Positions 7,461 through 15,199 of a DNA stretch of 25,293 nt are shown in pieces. A program made the position numbers and the translations under genes. Every line of letters starts with the position of its first letter. Within the stretch, counting starts at the first letter, position 1. Origin of the DNA: CAZKFA01 sp964551925 (GTDB lineage Bacteria > Cyanobacteriota > Vampirovibrionia > LMEP-6097); assembly GCA_964551925.1 (NCBI GenBank), contig CAZKFA010000028.1, positions 1-25,293 of the forward strand. The letters are read 5' to 3'. The notes under the pieces were generated by a model. It made no database searches and was not told the DNA's origin. It was given only the letters and a program-made list of their open reading frames with translations.

Positions 7461-8939
7461 TTATAAATTAATTATGGTCTGTAGAATCTCGTCAGAAGTA
7501 GAGATTGTTTTTGCGTTAGCCTGAAGACCTCTTTGGAAACCAATTAACTCAGCAAATTCATTAGCTAAGTTAACGTTAGAAGTCTCAAGAGCGCCTGAAA
7601 CAATCTGGCTACCTGTGATTGAAGGAGCATTCTTATCAAATGGTCCACCAATTACCGAAATACCGGCAAATCCAGAGTTAGAAGATTCTGAATACTTGTT
7701 CCCGCCTTTGTTAATCAAGCCATCAGGGTTAGTGAAGTTAGCTATAATAATTCTGCCTAGCTTTAACTTCTCTGAGGTTGGACCAATAATTGATATAGTT
7801 CCATCTCCATCTATAGTGAAGCTAGATGTTTCGACTTCAAGATTGCTATCCACTGTATAGAAGAACGAAGGTATTTTAATTGTGTCTTGCAATGAACGCA
7901 CATTTGCTAAGCTCATATACCTGAAATCATCGTCAGCAACGGTAACTTCACTACCTGTTTGAGTCGAAGTATCAGCTCCTCTAAAAGTTAGAGTATCACT
8001 ACTTGCACTAACAGAATCATAGTCAATATCCTTGAATACTTCTTCAAACGAACTAACTCCAGGTTCAAATCTAATCCTCATCTGTAATTTAGAGCCATTA
8101 ATATTTGTTAATTCAAAACTCATGACACCATCAAGGATTTGGTTGCTGGGATCAATTGCAATACTAAACTCACTACTGGAACTGCCAGCATTAGCATCAT
8201 CGAAGCTAAACAAAAATCTTCCATCTTCTAATCTACTAATACTAAGATCGCCGGGAGTAATTGTGCTCAGACCAGTTGTTTCAATCAAATCTCCTCTAAT
8301 ACTCAATTCTGATATTTTAGTACTGTCGAAACTTGGCACCGGACCTGTAACGTTGGTAGCGGAAGGAGTGGGGACTGGTAAACTTGGTGATAGACCACCA
8401 TTCGTCGCCTGAATTAAATCACCAAATTTCTGATCAGTAAAGTAGGTTATAGAAGAATAGCCATCAACTGCTTTGATTGCTTGAGTAAGATCACTATACA
8501 AAGTTGCACCAACAACCTTCTCACCGGTTGGGGTAACTAAGTTATTATCAGCATCTAGTTTGAAGTGTCCAGAACGAGTATATTGTACACCTTCAACATT
8601 TTCACCACTAATGGTTGAACCAGTTACAGCAAAGAAACCTGAACCAGATATAGCTAAGTCTGTTACTGAGCCAGTGTTTTTGAGTGAACCCTGAGTGAAG
8701 ACAGTGTTGATATCACTTACTCTTACTCCAGTACCGATTTCACTTGGGTTAGTACCACCTCGAGCTGCTGTTGGTGAAGATGCTGATTTAAAAATATTAT
8801 TAGTTTCTTCAGCGAAGTGCACCTGAGAGGCTTTGAAGGCTGTGGTGTTAACGTTTGCTATGTTATTGGCGATAACAGAAATAGCAGTCTGTTGATTGGT
8901 TAGAGCGGCTGCTCCTGTAAATAACGATGGAATTGGCAT
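7461..8939 (-). CDS. flgE: Flagellar hook protein FlgE
   Basis: A structural subunit of the extracellular flagellar hook, exported by the flagellar type III apparatus. At 492 aa it fits FlgE. The N-terminal rod/hook signature NNIANVNTTAFKASQ (about 25-40) is present, as are LAISGSGFFAV and YTRSGHFKLDADNNLV in the D1 core. Residues about 190-370 form a variable Ser/Thr/Asp-rich D2/D3-like region. The C-terminal coiled region SGALETSNVNLANEFAELIGFQRGLQANAKTI is the family hallmark (shown here as position landmarks near residues 440-470). A good Shine-Dalgarno, AGGAG, lies at 8948-8952 on the minus strand, 8 bases before ATG. It follows the FlgG-type gene by 19 bases in one operon. Confidence 0.88.
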   Translation of the reverse strand: MPIPSLFTGAAALTNQQTAISVIANNIANVNTTAFKASQVHFAEETNNIFKSASSPTAARGGTNPSEIGTGVRVSDINTVFTQGSLKNTGSVTDLAISGSGFFAVTGSTISGENVEGVQYTRSGHFKLDADNNLVTPTGEKVVGATLYSDLTQAIKAVDGYSSITYFTDQKFGDLIQATNGGLSPSLPVPTPSATNVTGPVPSFDSTKISELSIRGDLIETTGLSTITPGDLSISRLEDGRFLFSFDDANAGSSSSEFSIAIDPSNQILDGVMSFELTNINGSKLQMRIRFEPGVSSFEEVFKDIDYDSVSASSDTLTFRGADTSTQTGSEVTVADDDFRYMSLANVRSLQDTIKIPSFFYTVDSNLEVETSSFTIDGDGTISIIGPTSEKLKLGRIIIANFTNPDGLINKGGNKYSESSNSGFAGISVIGGPFDKNAPSITGSQIVSGALETSNVNLANEFAELIGFQRGLQANAKTISTSDEILQTIINL

Positions 8940-8958
8940 AATGTGTTCTCCTAAATTT

Positions 8959-9726
8959 TTATCTTATTAAATTCAACGTTGTATCTAGTAGATCATTGGC
9001 TGTGGTTGCGACTTTGGACACAGCTTGAAATGATCTTTGGTAGGCTATCATATCGGTCAACTCTATACTTAAATCAGCATTAGAGCTTTCAAGAGTACCT
9101 GATACAACGGTTGTCTCTGCCGTTGATGTTCCCGAGGCAAGTGCGTTAGAGAATTCTGCTGGACCGGAGTTCAGGCTTTCTCGATAAGCATTACCACCAA
9201 TATTTTCTAAACTTTGAGGATTAACGAAACTCGCTAATTGGAACTGATCAAAGTATTGAAATTCTTGTTGCCCTGGGTAAAGTATATGGATTTCACCGGC
9301 GGCATTTATTTCCATTGCTTCAGCATTTTTTGGTAGAGTAATTCTACCACCACCTACTGACAGGACGTAATTGCCATCCGGGTCTACCACAGTACTAAGG
9401 CTATCAATTTTGAAATGTCCAGCTCTTGTAAATATCAACTCACCGGCAGAATTTTGTAGAGTAAAGAATCCCCGCCCTTGTAACGCTAAATCAGTTGCCT
9501 GACTTGTAGCTTTTAATCTGCCTTGACTGAAGTTTGAGCTTATAGAGTTCACTGCAGTACCAGAGAAATGTCTATTGCCACTACCATTGATAACGCTTTC
9601 AAAGTTTACTTTTTTTGTTTTGTAAGCTGTTGTGTTTACGTTAGCAACGTTGTGAGCAACAATATCAATTCCAATTTGAATATTCTTCATTGATGATCCT
9701 GCTGATTGTACTGCTTGAAGTGACAT
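8959..9726 (-). CDS. Flagellar hook-basal body rod protein, FlgG/FlgF type
   Basis: A 255-aa axial flagellar protein with FlgG/FlgF size. The N-terminal motif HNVANVNTTAYKTKK (about 25-39), LALQGRGFFTLQNSAGE, FTRAGHFKID, FVNPQSLENIGG and the C-terminal SNADLSIELTDMIAYQRSF are classic rod/hook landmarks. It is probably the distal rod protein FlgG, although FlgF cannot be excluded. A Shine-Dalgarno TGAGGTT lies on the minus strand at about 9732-9738. It is upstream of flgE in the same operon and 139 bases downstream of feoB; that AT-rich gap shows no clear sigma-28 or sigma-54 site to my eye. Confidence 0.82.
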   Translation of the reverse strand: MSLQAVQSAGSSMKNIQIGIDIVAHNVANVNTTAYKTKKVNFESVINGSGNRHFSGTAVNSISSNFSQGRLKATSQATDLALQGRGFFTLQNSAGELIFTRAGHFKIDSLSTVVDPDGNYVLSVGGGRITLPKNAEAMEINAAGEIHILYPGQQEFQYFDQFQLASFVNPQSLENIGGNAYRESLNSGPAEFSNALASGTSTAETTVVSGTLESSNADLSIELTDMIAYQRSFQAVSKVATTANDLLDTTLNLIR

Positions 9727-9865
9727 TATTGAACCTCAGAGTATTTATGCTCAGAAAAGCAAAAGATACAATCCGATTCTATGACGTATTTACTTCAAAT
9801 AATATGATCTTGATAGTTGAAAAAATAAGCTAATTCACGTCTTTAATCTAGGCAAAAGCTTTTAA

Positions 9866-11773
9866 TCAAGCTATTAATCTAGCTAAAACCGCACCTAGAC
9901 CTAGAGCCAAGCCCCATGAGCTAATCCAGATAGCAAGAGCAGTTTGCCAGTTTTTTTCTTTGATCATGACAGCTACAGTCGCAATACAAGGTACGAATAA
10001 AGTCAGTACGACGCAGGCTGTAATCAGCTGTCCAGCAGTCATTGGTATATTCAGTAGTCCAAAAGCACCAAAATCCCTACGTACCATACCTAAAATAAAA
10101 CTTAGAGTAACTTCTTTAGGTAATAGTAGGACTTTACTAACAATTGGTTCGCAGAGCTTGATTACATGACTTAATAATCCTGTGATTTGTAAACTAGCAA
10201 CGAGAGCTGCAGCTATAAAAAAAGCTGGTGTTGCTTCTTGTAAGAAAATATTTGAGCGTAGAACTGTCTTTTTGACTAGGTTTGCTGGTTTAGGTAATCT
10301 CAAAGGTGGGATATCAGAAATAAAATGACCACAATTACCAGGGACTAGTTTGTTAAGAATAGAACCAACTGCAACAAAGACGACTAATAATGTACCGCTC
10401 CAGATTAACCATGGTTTGATACCACCAACATTGCTTAATAAGCCTTGTATCACGCCCAGTTGAGCTGAACATGGGATTGTTAGTCCTAATAATGCCATGG
10501 TGATAATTTTTTCTTTGTTACTTGTTAGTAAGCGCGTAGTAACCACTGCCATCGTGACACAGCCGCCGCCTAAGATGAGTGGAATAATTGCTCTACCATT
10601 CATGCCAAGACTGGTAAGCACACCATCGACTAAAACCGCTAGGCGAGGGAGATAGCCACTATCTTCAAGAATGGCTAAGCCAAAATAGAAGCCAAAAACC
10701 AAAGGCATCAGTAATCCATAGAGGTAAGTAATAGTCAGTGTAAGTACGCCGTAATCACCAGCCAGAAAAGTCCCAATGGCTCTTAACGGATCACTGAAAA
10801 CAATATTATTTAATTCACCATAATTAATTGGGAAGGCAAGATTAACCAATGCTCTGATTGTTGGTTCATAATATTTTTGGAAGAAAGACTTCTCGAAAAT
10901 ATCAACTACTGTTCCAGCTATAAATACACCAAGAAATTGATAAAGAAACAAATATAAGACTGTTGCAGCAACAATACTACCAATCCATGGATTCAGCAAT
11001 AGATTGCCAAAAAGCACTCGCTTAGAGAATTTACCACTACTGATAAGTCCGTCTAATATCTCATTTACCTCTTTGCGTCGTATCTTGTAGATGGTCTCAC
11101 GCTGTTCTATCGCATCGTCTGCTAATATAATGTTATTTTTTTTGGCGATGACTATATCTGCTTCAGCAATCATTAGTGCTTCAGTTCTAGTGAGTACTTG
11201 ATCTATGTATTTGTTAATATAGGGTTCGATTTGTGTAGAAACGGCTCCTGGAGCTATAATTGTATCGTCTGAAAGGCTTGCTAGGATTGCTTTTTGTATA
11301 TCATCGAGTCCAATGCCATCGGTTGCTACTGTTTCAATAATATTAAGTTTGAGTCTTTCGCTTAGTAATTTGCTGTTGATTTCTACTTTGCGGAGCTTAG
11401 CTTCATCACATTGATTAATGACCAGCAGCATGGGCTTGCCCAGATCACAAAGCTGCTTAGTGAGAAATAAATCACGTTGTAATGTTAGAGCTGAAACTAC
11501 GTTGATAACAATATCTGCTTCTAGTACATAGTCTCGTGTTGCGCGTTCTTCATCATTGAGACTAGAGATACCATAAACACCAGGGGTATCGAAGATTCTA
11601 AAACAAGGATCTAAGCTCCCTTTCATCGCAGCATTAGCAATCTCAATAGTCGTGCCTGGGTAGTTACTTACATCAGCATAAGAGCCTGTTAAATAGTTAA
11701 AGATCACAGACTTGCCGACATTTGGATTGCCAACTAGAGAAACTTTAATCGTTTGGGTCAAGGTGTTAGTCAT
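9866..11773 (-). CDS. feoB: Ferrous iron transporter FeoB
   Basis: A GTP-linked Fe(II) permease of the inner membrane. The N-terminal G domain has G1 GNPNVGKS (15-22), a PGTT switch (39-42), G3 DTPG (62-65) and G4 NQCD (120-123), followed by a GDI-like helical linker (about 170-250). The membrane domain has two Gate halves; the first contains GGGCVTMAVVTTRLL and IPCSAQLG, the second ends ACVVLTLFVPCIATV. At 635 aa it is shorter than E. coli FeoB (773). The usual GxGCNVPA Gate motif is changed to GGGCVTMA, so it belongs to a divergent FeoB subgroup. It overlaps feoA by 8 bases. No feoC is seen. Confidence 0.92.
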   Translation of the reverse strand: MTNTLTQTIKVSLVGNPNVGKSVIFNYLTGSYADVSNYPGTTIEIANAAMKGSLDPCFRIFDTPGVYGISSLNDEERATRDYVLEADIVINVVSALTLQRDLFLTKQLCDLGKPMLLVINQCDEAKLRKVEINSKLLSERLKLNIIETVATDGIGLDDIQKAILASLSDDTIIAPGAVSTQIEPYINKYIDQVLTRTEALMIAEADIVIAKKNNIILADDAIEQRETIYKIRRKEVNEILDGLISSGKFSKRVLFGNLLLNPWIGSIVAATVLYLFLYQFLGVFIAGTVVDIFEKSFFQKYYEPTIRALVNLAFPINYGELNNIVFSDPLRAIGTFLAGDYGVLTLTITYLYGLLMPLVFGFYFGLAILEDSGYLPRLAVLVDGVLTSLGMNGRAIIPLILGGGCVTMAVVTTRLLTSNKEKIITMALLGLTIPCSAQLGVIQGLLSNVGGIKPWLIWSGTLLVVFVAVGSILNKLVPGNCGHFISDIPPLRLPKPANLVKKTVLRSNIFLQEATPAFFIAAALVASLQITGLLSHVIKLCEPIVSKVLLLPKEVTLSFILGMVRRDFGAFGLLNIPMTAGQLITACVVLTLFVPCIATVAVMIKEKNWQTALAIWISSWGLALGLGAVLARLIA

Positions 11774-11993
11774 TAGTTCTTATATCTATACACGCAGCAA
11801 AATCTTGTCCAATAGCGATCTCGAGTAGATCTTTTTTGATAACCACTGGTCCTCTAGGGATCTTAGCTATGCATTGCAAGGTATCCCCTTCACAAATACC
11901 TAACCGAATTAATTCGCTGCGTAATTGACTAGGTAGAGCAGTAATAGTAAAAACCTCTTTTGTGGCTATTTGATTTAGTTTTAATATCGCCAT
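11766..11993 (-). CDS. feoA: Ferrous iron transport accessory protein FeoA
   Basis: A 75-aa cytosolic SH3-like protein that assists FeoB. Typical features are the RLGICEGDTLQCI core (about 30-42) and PRGPVVIKK. It overlaps feoB by 8 bases and is the first gene of the operon, directly behind a Fur-type operator and a good -35/-10 pair. There is little room for a Shine-Dalgarno sequence, since the operator ends four bases before the ATG. Confidence 0.88.
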   Translation of the reverse strand: MAILKLNQIATKEVFTITALPSQLRSELIRLGICEGDTLQCIAKIPRGPVVIKKDLLEIAIGQDFAACIDIRTND

Positions 11994-11997
11994 TGCT

Positions 11998-12016
11998 ATT
12001 GAGAATAGTTCTCAAT
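11998..12016. promoter_or_regulatory. Fur box (iron operator) of feoAB
   Basis: ATTGAGAATAGTTCTCAAT is a perfect 8-3-8 palindrome and matches the TGAGAATnnTTCTCA style of Fur boxes. It lies just downstream of the -10 hexamer, over the predicted transcription start and 5' leader of feoA. Occupancy by iron-loaded Fur should block feoAB transcription. The site is seen directly; the regulator is inferred. Confidence 0.8.
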
Positions 12017-12017
12017 A

Positions 12018-12045
12018 ATTATAACCATTATGAGTAGAATTGTAA
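12018..12045 (-). promoter_or_regulatory. Promoter of feoAB
   Basis: On the minus strand a TTACAA -35 box (12040-12045) and a perfect TATAAT -10 box (12018-12023) are separated by 16 bp. The predicted start falls inside the adjoining Fur box, and the leader is about 15-20 nt. Confidence 0.65.
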
Positions 12046-12065
12046 GAATTTTAACAAAAATATAG

Positions 12066-12094
12066 TTTAACTTCCTTTAAGATTGAGTTATGAT
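12066..12094 (+). promoter_or_regulatory. Possible nusB promoter
   Basis: TTTAAC (12066-12071), 17-bp spacer, TATGAT (12089-12094); the nusB ATG follows after nine bases. The -35 match is weak. If correct, the nusB mRNA would have a leader of only a few bases. Confidence 0.35.
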
Positions 12095-12103
12095 TGAAGC
12101 CCG

Positions 12104-12772
12104 ATGGAAAAACGCAGTGCAGCCCGGGAATTAGCGTTTCTGGCAATTTTCCAGCTGCCACAGAAAACTGAAAACATCAAACTCGAGAAACTTGCAAAAA
12201 CTGATTTGCATGCTCTCTGCTTATCGTCTTTGCGGACGCTGGCTGACTATACTCGCGATAATCTAAAGGTCGCAGAATCTTTTTTTATTAAGGTAGAGCG
12301 TTATCTAATGGAATATCAAATTAATCATCCTGATAACGAAGGATTGGATGAGGCCGTACGTGGTGTGCCGCTGCCTCAATCTGATGAATTTATTGAACAT
12401 TTGAATAATTGCTATACCGCGATTGGTTTGATGCGAGAATCTTTACAGCTGCCAGAAGTTTACTGGCATTATCATGATGAGAGTGTACAGGAGTTTGTTG
12501 TTAATTTACTTTTACAATATGCTAATAACCGTGATGAGATCAAAGCTACTATAGCAGAGGCTTCTGACTCTTGGGATATTACTAGAATGCATAAGATCGA
12601 CAGAATACTTATTGAACTTGCTGTAACTGAGATGAGCTATTTTGATCTGCCACACGCAGTTGTAATTTCTGAAATTATAAAAATAGCTAATAAATACTCA
12701 ACTCCACAAGGAGTCAAGTTTATTAATGGAGTGCTTGCTGATATAAGTAAGAGTCTTTCTGTAACTAACTAG
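12104..12772 (+). CDS. nusB: Transcription antitermination factor NusB (long form)
   Basis: NusB binds boxA RNA with S10 in rRNA antitermination. The 222-aa protein is much longer than E. coli NusB (139). The N-terminal helix RSAARELAFLAIFQLPQ (4-20) is close to the cyanobacterial style. It is followed by an insertion of roughly 80 residues (25-115). The conserved C-terminal half has WDITRMHKIDRILIELAVTEM and ISEIIKIANKYSTPQGVKFINGVL landmarks near 156-210 (the usual EAV.IAK.Y....SGKFVNGVL). The length and start are useful phylogenetic clues. It shares a CTAG with the convergent downstream gene, so both stops are TAG. Confidence 0.88.
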   Translation: MEKRSAARELAFLAIFQLPQKTENIKLEKLAKTDLHALCLSSLRTLADYTRDNLKVAESFFIKVERYLMEYQINHPDNEGLDEAVRGVPLPQSDEFIEHLNNCYTAIGLMRESLQLPEVYWHYHDESVQEFVVNLLLQYANNRDEIKATIAEASDSWDITRMHKIDRILIELAVTEMSYFDLPHAVVISEIIKIANKYSTPQGVKFINGVLADISKSLSVTN

Positions 12773-13611
12773 GCCAGCATCTCATTATTTCTATTTGCCC
12801 AATCTGGTTCTATTCTAGGAGGCTCTTGTGAAGGAGGTTCTACTGTGCATTCTTTACATTCATCTAGGTGAGCGAGTTCTATGCTGCCAGTTCTTTCATC
12901 AATAGAACCATGGATTTTATTACCATTAATTGGAATTTCAAAACTACCATTTTTAAAACTTCCGGTGACGTCTATGTATTCACCTGTACTTGTTTTGTAG
13001 GTTCCAGTAATTCTGTCTCCTTGAGCACTAAAAGCTAATTGTCCAGCAATGCTACCATCTTGTCCCCCAACCTCTCCGCTAAAGCTTCTTGTCGCTGGTG
13101 GTTGAGATATCGGAGGTTGTGATATTGGTGGCTGTGCTCCGTGTCCACCTTGCCAAGGATCGGGTCTATTATTAACTATTGGTATGCTAGGAGTTCCTGG
13201 CATAATATTGGGTATTCCACCACCGGTTGTTGGTGTATTGGGAGTTGTAGTATTTGGTGATTGTGCACTCTGTCCATTTTGATTGTAGAAACCTGGTGAT
13301 GGTGGTAATCCAAATCTAGCTTCCAATGTTGCCTGATCATTGGGTTGTACGATACCATCTTTTTGGAGGGCATCGAAGCGAGAAGCATCATCTGCGGTCC
13401 TTGGAAAACTCACTGGTTTGTTTAAACGCTCTAAAAGTTTGTCAGTGTCGATACTAGGGCGTGAAATCTTTTCTTCTTTGTTACCGTCATCAATTGTATC
13501 TTCAGTATTTTTTTGCTCTGAGTTTGGCCCTGCTGATCTTGCTGTTGCTGGCCGTATTGTATTCTGTGCGCCAACTGCACGCGTTAAACTACCCTGCGAT
13601 TCTATACCCAT
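12769..13611 (-). CDS. Hypothetical protein with Pro/Gln/Asn-rich linker and C-terminal beta domain
   Basis: A 280-aa protein that I do not recognise. Residues 1-65 are polar and charged. Residues 105-180 are a Pro/Gln/Asn/Thr-rich low-complexity linker, including a duplicated ISQPP. Residues 180-245 look like a small all-beta domain (SGEVGGQDGSIAGQLAF, GTYKTSTGEYIDVTGSF, IHGSIDERTGSIELAH) with repeating G-x-hydrophobic strands. The tail contains a CKEC pair (about 252-255) and another Pro-rich stretch. No signal peptide is visible. Its TAG shares CTAG with the nusB TAG. It is divergent from the first of two paralogous genes downstream. Function unknown. Confidence 0.6.
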   Translation of the reverse strand: MGIESQGSLTRAVGAQNTIRPATARSAGPNSEQKNTEDTIDDGNKEEKISRPSIDTDKLLERLNKPVSFPRTADDASRFDALQKDGIVQPNDQATLEARFGLPPSPGFYNQNGQSAQSPNTTTPNTPTTGGGIPNIMPGTPSIPIVNNRPDPWQGGHGAQPPISQPPISQPPATRSFSGEVGGQDGSIAGQLAFSAQGDRITGTYKTSTGEYIDVTGSFKNGSFEIPINGNKIHGSIDERTGSIELAHLDECKECTVEPPSQEPPRIEPDWANRNNEMLA

Positions 13612-13723
13612 AATTATCCCTAATATATAAGAACAGAATTAAGGTTTGGTTAAGGACTGCGTAAAAAAAATACTTATCAAAAAAGATCCATCAAAAGCCT
13701 TATATCAGAGGTAAGGAACAATT

Positions 13724-14257
13724 ATGGTTCAAGCAGAAGTTATTGAATCTAGATTTATATTTAAATCTAGACCCGAAAATATTAGCCTCATATTCGACGG
13801 TGAAGGTCAGCAATTGGGTTTTAGCAAGAATGCCAGTGGTAACAATATTATTTTCACCAAGGATTTAGAAGGGATTGATGTTGCTATTGAACATTGCCCC
13901 GATGGCACTAAAATTTTTCATATGGAGCAGGATAGTAAAGGCTTGCCTGCTATGCATGAATTTCGTCCGGATGGTACGGAGTTTATTTATCTTTTTGATG
14001 CCAATAAGCGCCTAGAAAAAATGGTTGAAATGCGTGCTAACGCAGATAAAATCACAACTTGGTTCTCTGATAATGGTGAGAGAATCAGTCAGGAACAGCG
14101 TCAGAAGGAAGGTATATTGTTTAGTATGCATACTCTAAATCAATGTGCTTTGATCTGGTTACATACTGATGGGAATGTTGAAACTTATGGGAATGCTCAA
14201 CTTCTGAATCATTTAAATCTCGTCTTTGCCAAATATTTAGATGGCATAAAATTCTAA
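13724..14257 (+). CDS. DGT-repeat hypothetical protein, paralogue 1
   Basis: A 177-aa protein of unknown family with a paralogue at 14651-15199. The core carries spaced PDGT motifs: HCPDGTKIFH, then DSKGLPAMHEF, then RPDGTEFIYLF, and near the end LIWLHTDGNVETYGNA. The short beta-hairpin-like repeats are reminiscent of MORN or YD-type repeats, but I do not claim membership. There is no signal peptide or membrane helix. A good Shine-Dalgarno (GAGGTAAGGA, about 13708-13717) precedes the ATG. A Rho-independent terminator follows 30 bases after the stop, so it is a single-gene unit. Confidence 0.65.
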   Translation: MVQAEVIESRFIFKSRPENISLIFDGEGQQLGFSKNASGNNIIFTKDLEGIDVAIEHCPDGTKIFHMEQDSKGLPAMHEFRPDGTEFIYLFDANKRLEKMVEMRANADKITTWFSDNGERISQEQRQKEGILFSMHTLNQCALIWLHTDGNVETYGNAQLLNHLNLVFAKYLDGIKF

Positions 14258-14286
14258 CTGAGCTCATCATTGCTTAGTCCTACAGT

Positions 14287-14315
14287 AAAAAGCCTCGGTC
14301 ACCCCGGGGCTTTTT
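14287..14315. terminator. Rho-independent terminator after paralogue 1
   Basis: A 12-bp stem, AAAAAGCCTCGG with CCGGGGCTTTTT (one G-T wobble), around the loop TCACC, with five As on one side and five Ts on the other. It is a textbook terminator and could act on both strands. Confidence 0.88.
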
Positions 14316-14381
14316 GATTGTACTAGGCTTTCTTTAATCGCAGCCAAGCAATCTGGTTATTATTCGTAAATGCAAACACAG

Positions 14382-14523
14382 CCAGGCAAAGTTTTATGAA
14401 GATTTTTTTGTTCTTGCGAGCTATGGTGTCCTGTTGAGAAAAGCGATGAGAAGTTTTACTTCGAAGAGCTTTTTGATAACAAGGGAGCGAGCAAGAAGCA
14501 GAAAAATCTCAAAACTTTGCTGG
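14382..14523. repeat. Long imperfect hairpin element (about 140 bp)
   Basis: The left arm (14382-14420) and right arm (14484-14523) are imperfect reverse complements: CCAGGCAAAGTTTT against AAAACTTTGCTGG, GATTTTTTTG against CAGAAAAATC, and TTCTTGC against GCAAGAA. The inner part also pairs (AAAAGC with GCTTTTT) and ends in a perfect GAAGT-TTT-ACTTC apex (14450-14462). It fills most of the 393-bp gap between the two paralogues. No ORF was recognised in it. It may be a MITE-like element or a structured RNA. Confidence 0.55.
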
Positions 14524-14536
14524 ATAAGTATTTAGA

Positions 14537-14573
14537 CTGGATCGCCACGCCGCTTTGCGGCTCGTGATGACAA
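14537..14573. repeat. REP-like GC-rich palindrome
   Basis: CTGGATCGCCACGCCGC-TTT-GCGGCTCGTGATGACA contains the stem GCCGC/GCGGC and is GC-rich against an AT-rich background. It resembles the short palindromic REP-type repeats common in intergenic DNA; a related piece is at 20848-20879. The same style of sequence, AAGCAATCTGG, ends at 14356, so the intervening 184 bp may be an insertion. Confidence 0.4.
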
Positions 14574-14650
14574 ATGAGTAGTTACCAAGCTTCTAAGGTT
14601 AAGAACAGGTTAAGCAAAAAAATATCAAAAGCAATCTAAGAGCACTTTAT

Positions 14651-15199
14651 ATGAGCATGGATAACGCAAGCACGAAACTTATAGCAAAAAACAAAATCGA
14701 AAATCAGTTTATTTTCTCTCGTGAAATCAATGATATTACCAGAATTCAAGATGAAGAAGGACAAGAGTTAGCTTTTCATAGAACAGATGCTGGTAACAAT
14801 GTCGTATTTATGAAAGATGATGATGGCACAGATGTAGCTGTAGAGCACTATCCAGATGGAAGTAAAATTTTCCATTTATCTAAAGACTCTAAAGGTTTAC
14901 CCGCAATGCATGAATTTAAGCCAGATGGCACTGAGTTTATGTATTTGCTGAATGAATTTAAAGAACTAGAAAAAATTATAGAGTACAAAGTCAACGGTGA
15001 CAAAGTTACATATTGGGTTTATCCTAATGATGAAATCATTATTCAAGAACAAAGACAAACGGGTGGCATAATTTTTAGATATGTAATTGCAACTCAAGAA
15101 GCTTTGGTCTGGTTGCATACTGATGGTAGTACTGATACTTTTGGTAATGCTGACTTGGTTGTGAAATTACAAGTTTTGTTTCACACTTACTTAGCTTAG
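14651..15199 (+). CDS. DGT-repeat hypothetical protein, paralogue 2
   Basis: A 182-aa paralogue of the product of 13724-14257, roughly half identical by eye: HYPDGSKIFHLSKDSKGLP, AMHEFKPDGTEF, QEQRQTGGI and LVWLHTDGSTDTFGNADL align without large gaps. The divergent parts are the first 25 residues and the last 15. Start candidates are Met1 (14651) and Met3 (14657). A TTATAT-like box overlaps Met1, so Met3 is also plausible. The upstream 60 bp share GGTTAAG, an A-rich run and ATCAAAAGC with the region before paralogue 1, suggesting that promoter and gene were duplicated together. The 3' end overlaps the convergent NagB-like gene by 9 bases. Confidence 0.65.
   Translation: MSMDNASTKLIAKNKIENQFIFSREINDITRIQDEEGQELAFHRTDAGNNVVFMKDDDGTDVAVEHYPDGSKIFHLSKDSKGLPAMHEFKPDGTEFMYLLNEFKELEKIIEYKVNGDKVTYWVYPNDEIIIQEQRQTGGIIFRYVIATQEALVWLHTDGSTDTFGNADLVVKLQVLFHTYLA

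Noticed and set aside
8032..8412. Plus-strand 126-codon open frame
   Set aside because: Fully antisense to the variable region of flgE; no start signal, and composition typical of a reverse-frame shadow.
13640..13723. Riboswitch or structured leader before paralogue 1
   Set aside because: Only A-rich sequence and a Shine-Dalgarno are seen; no conserved aptamer-like pairing was recognised.
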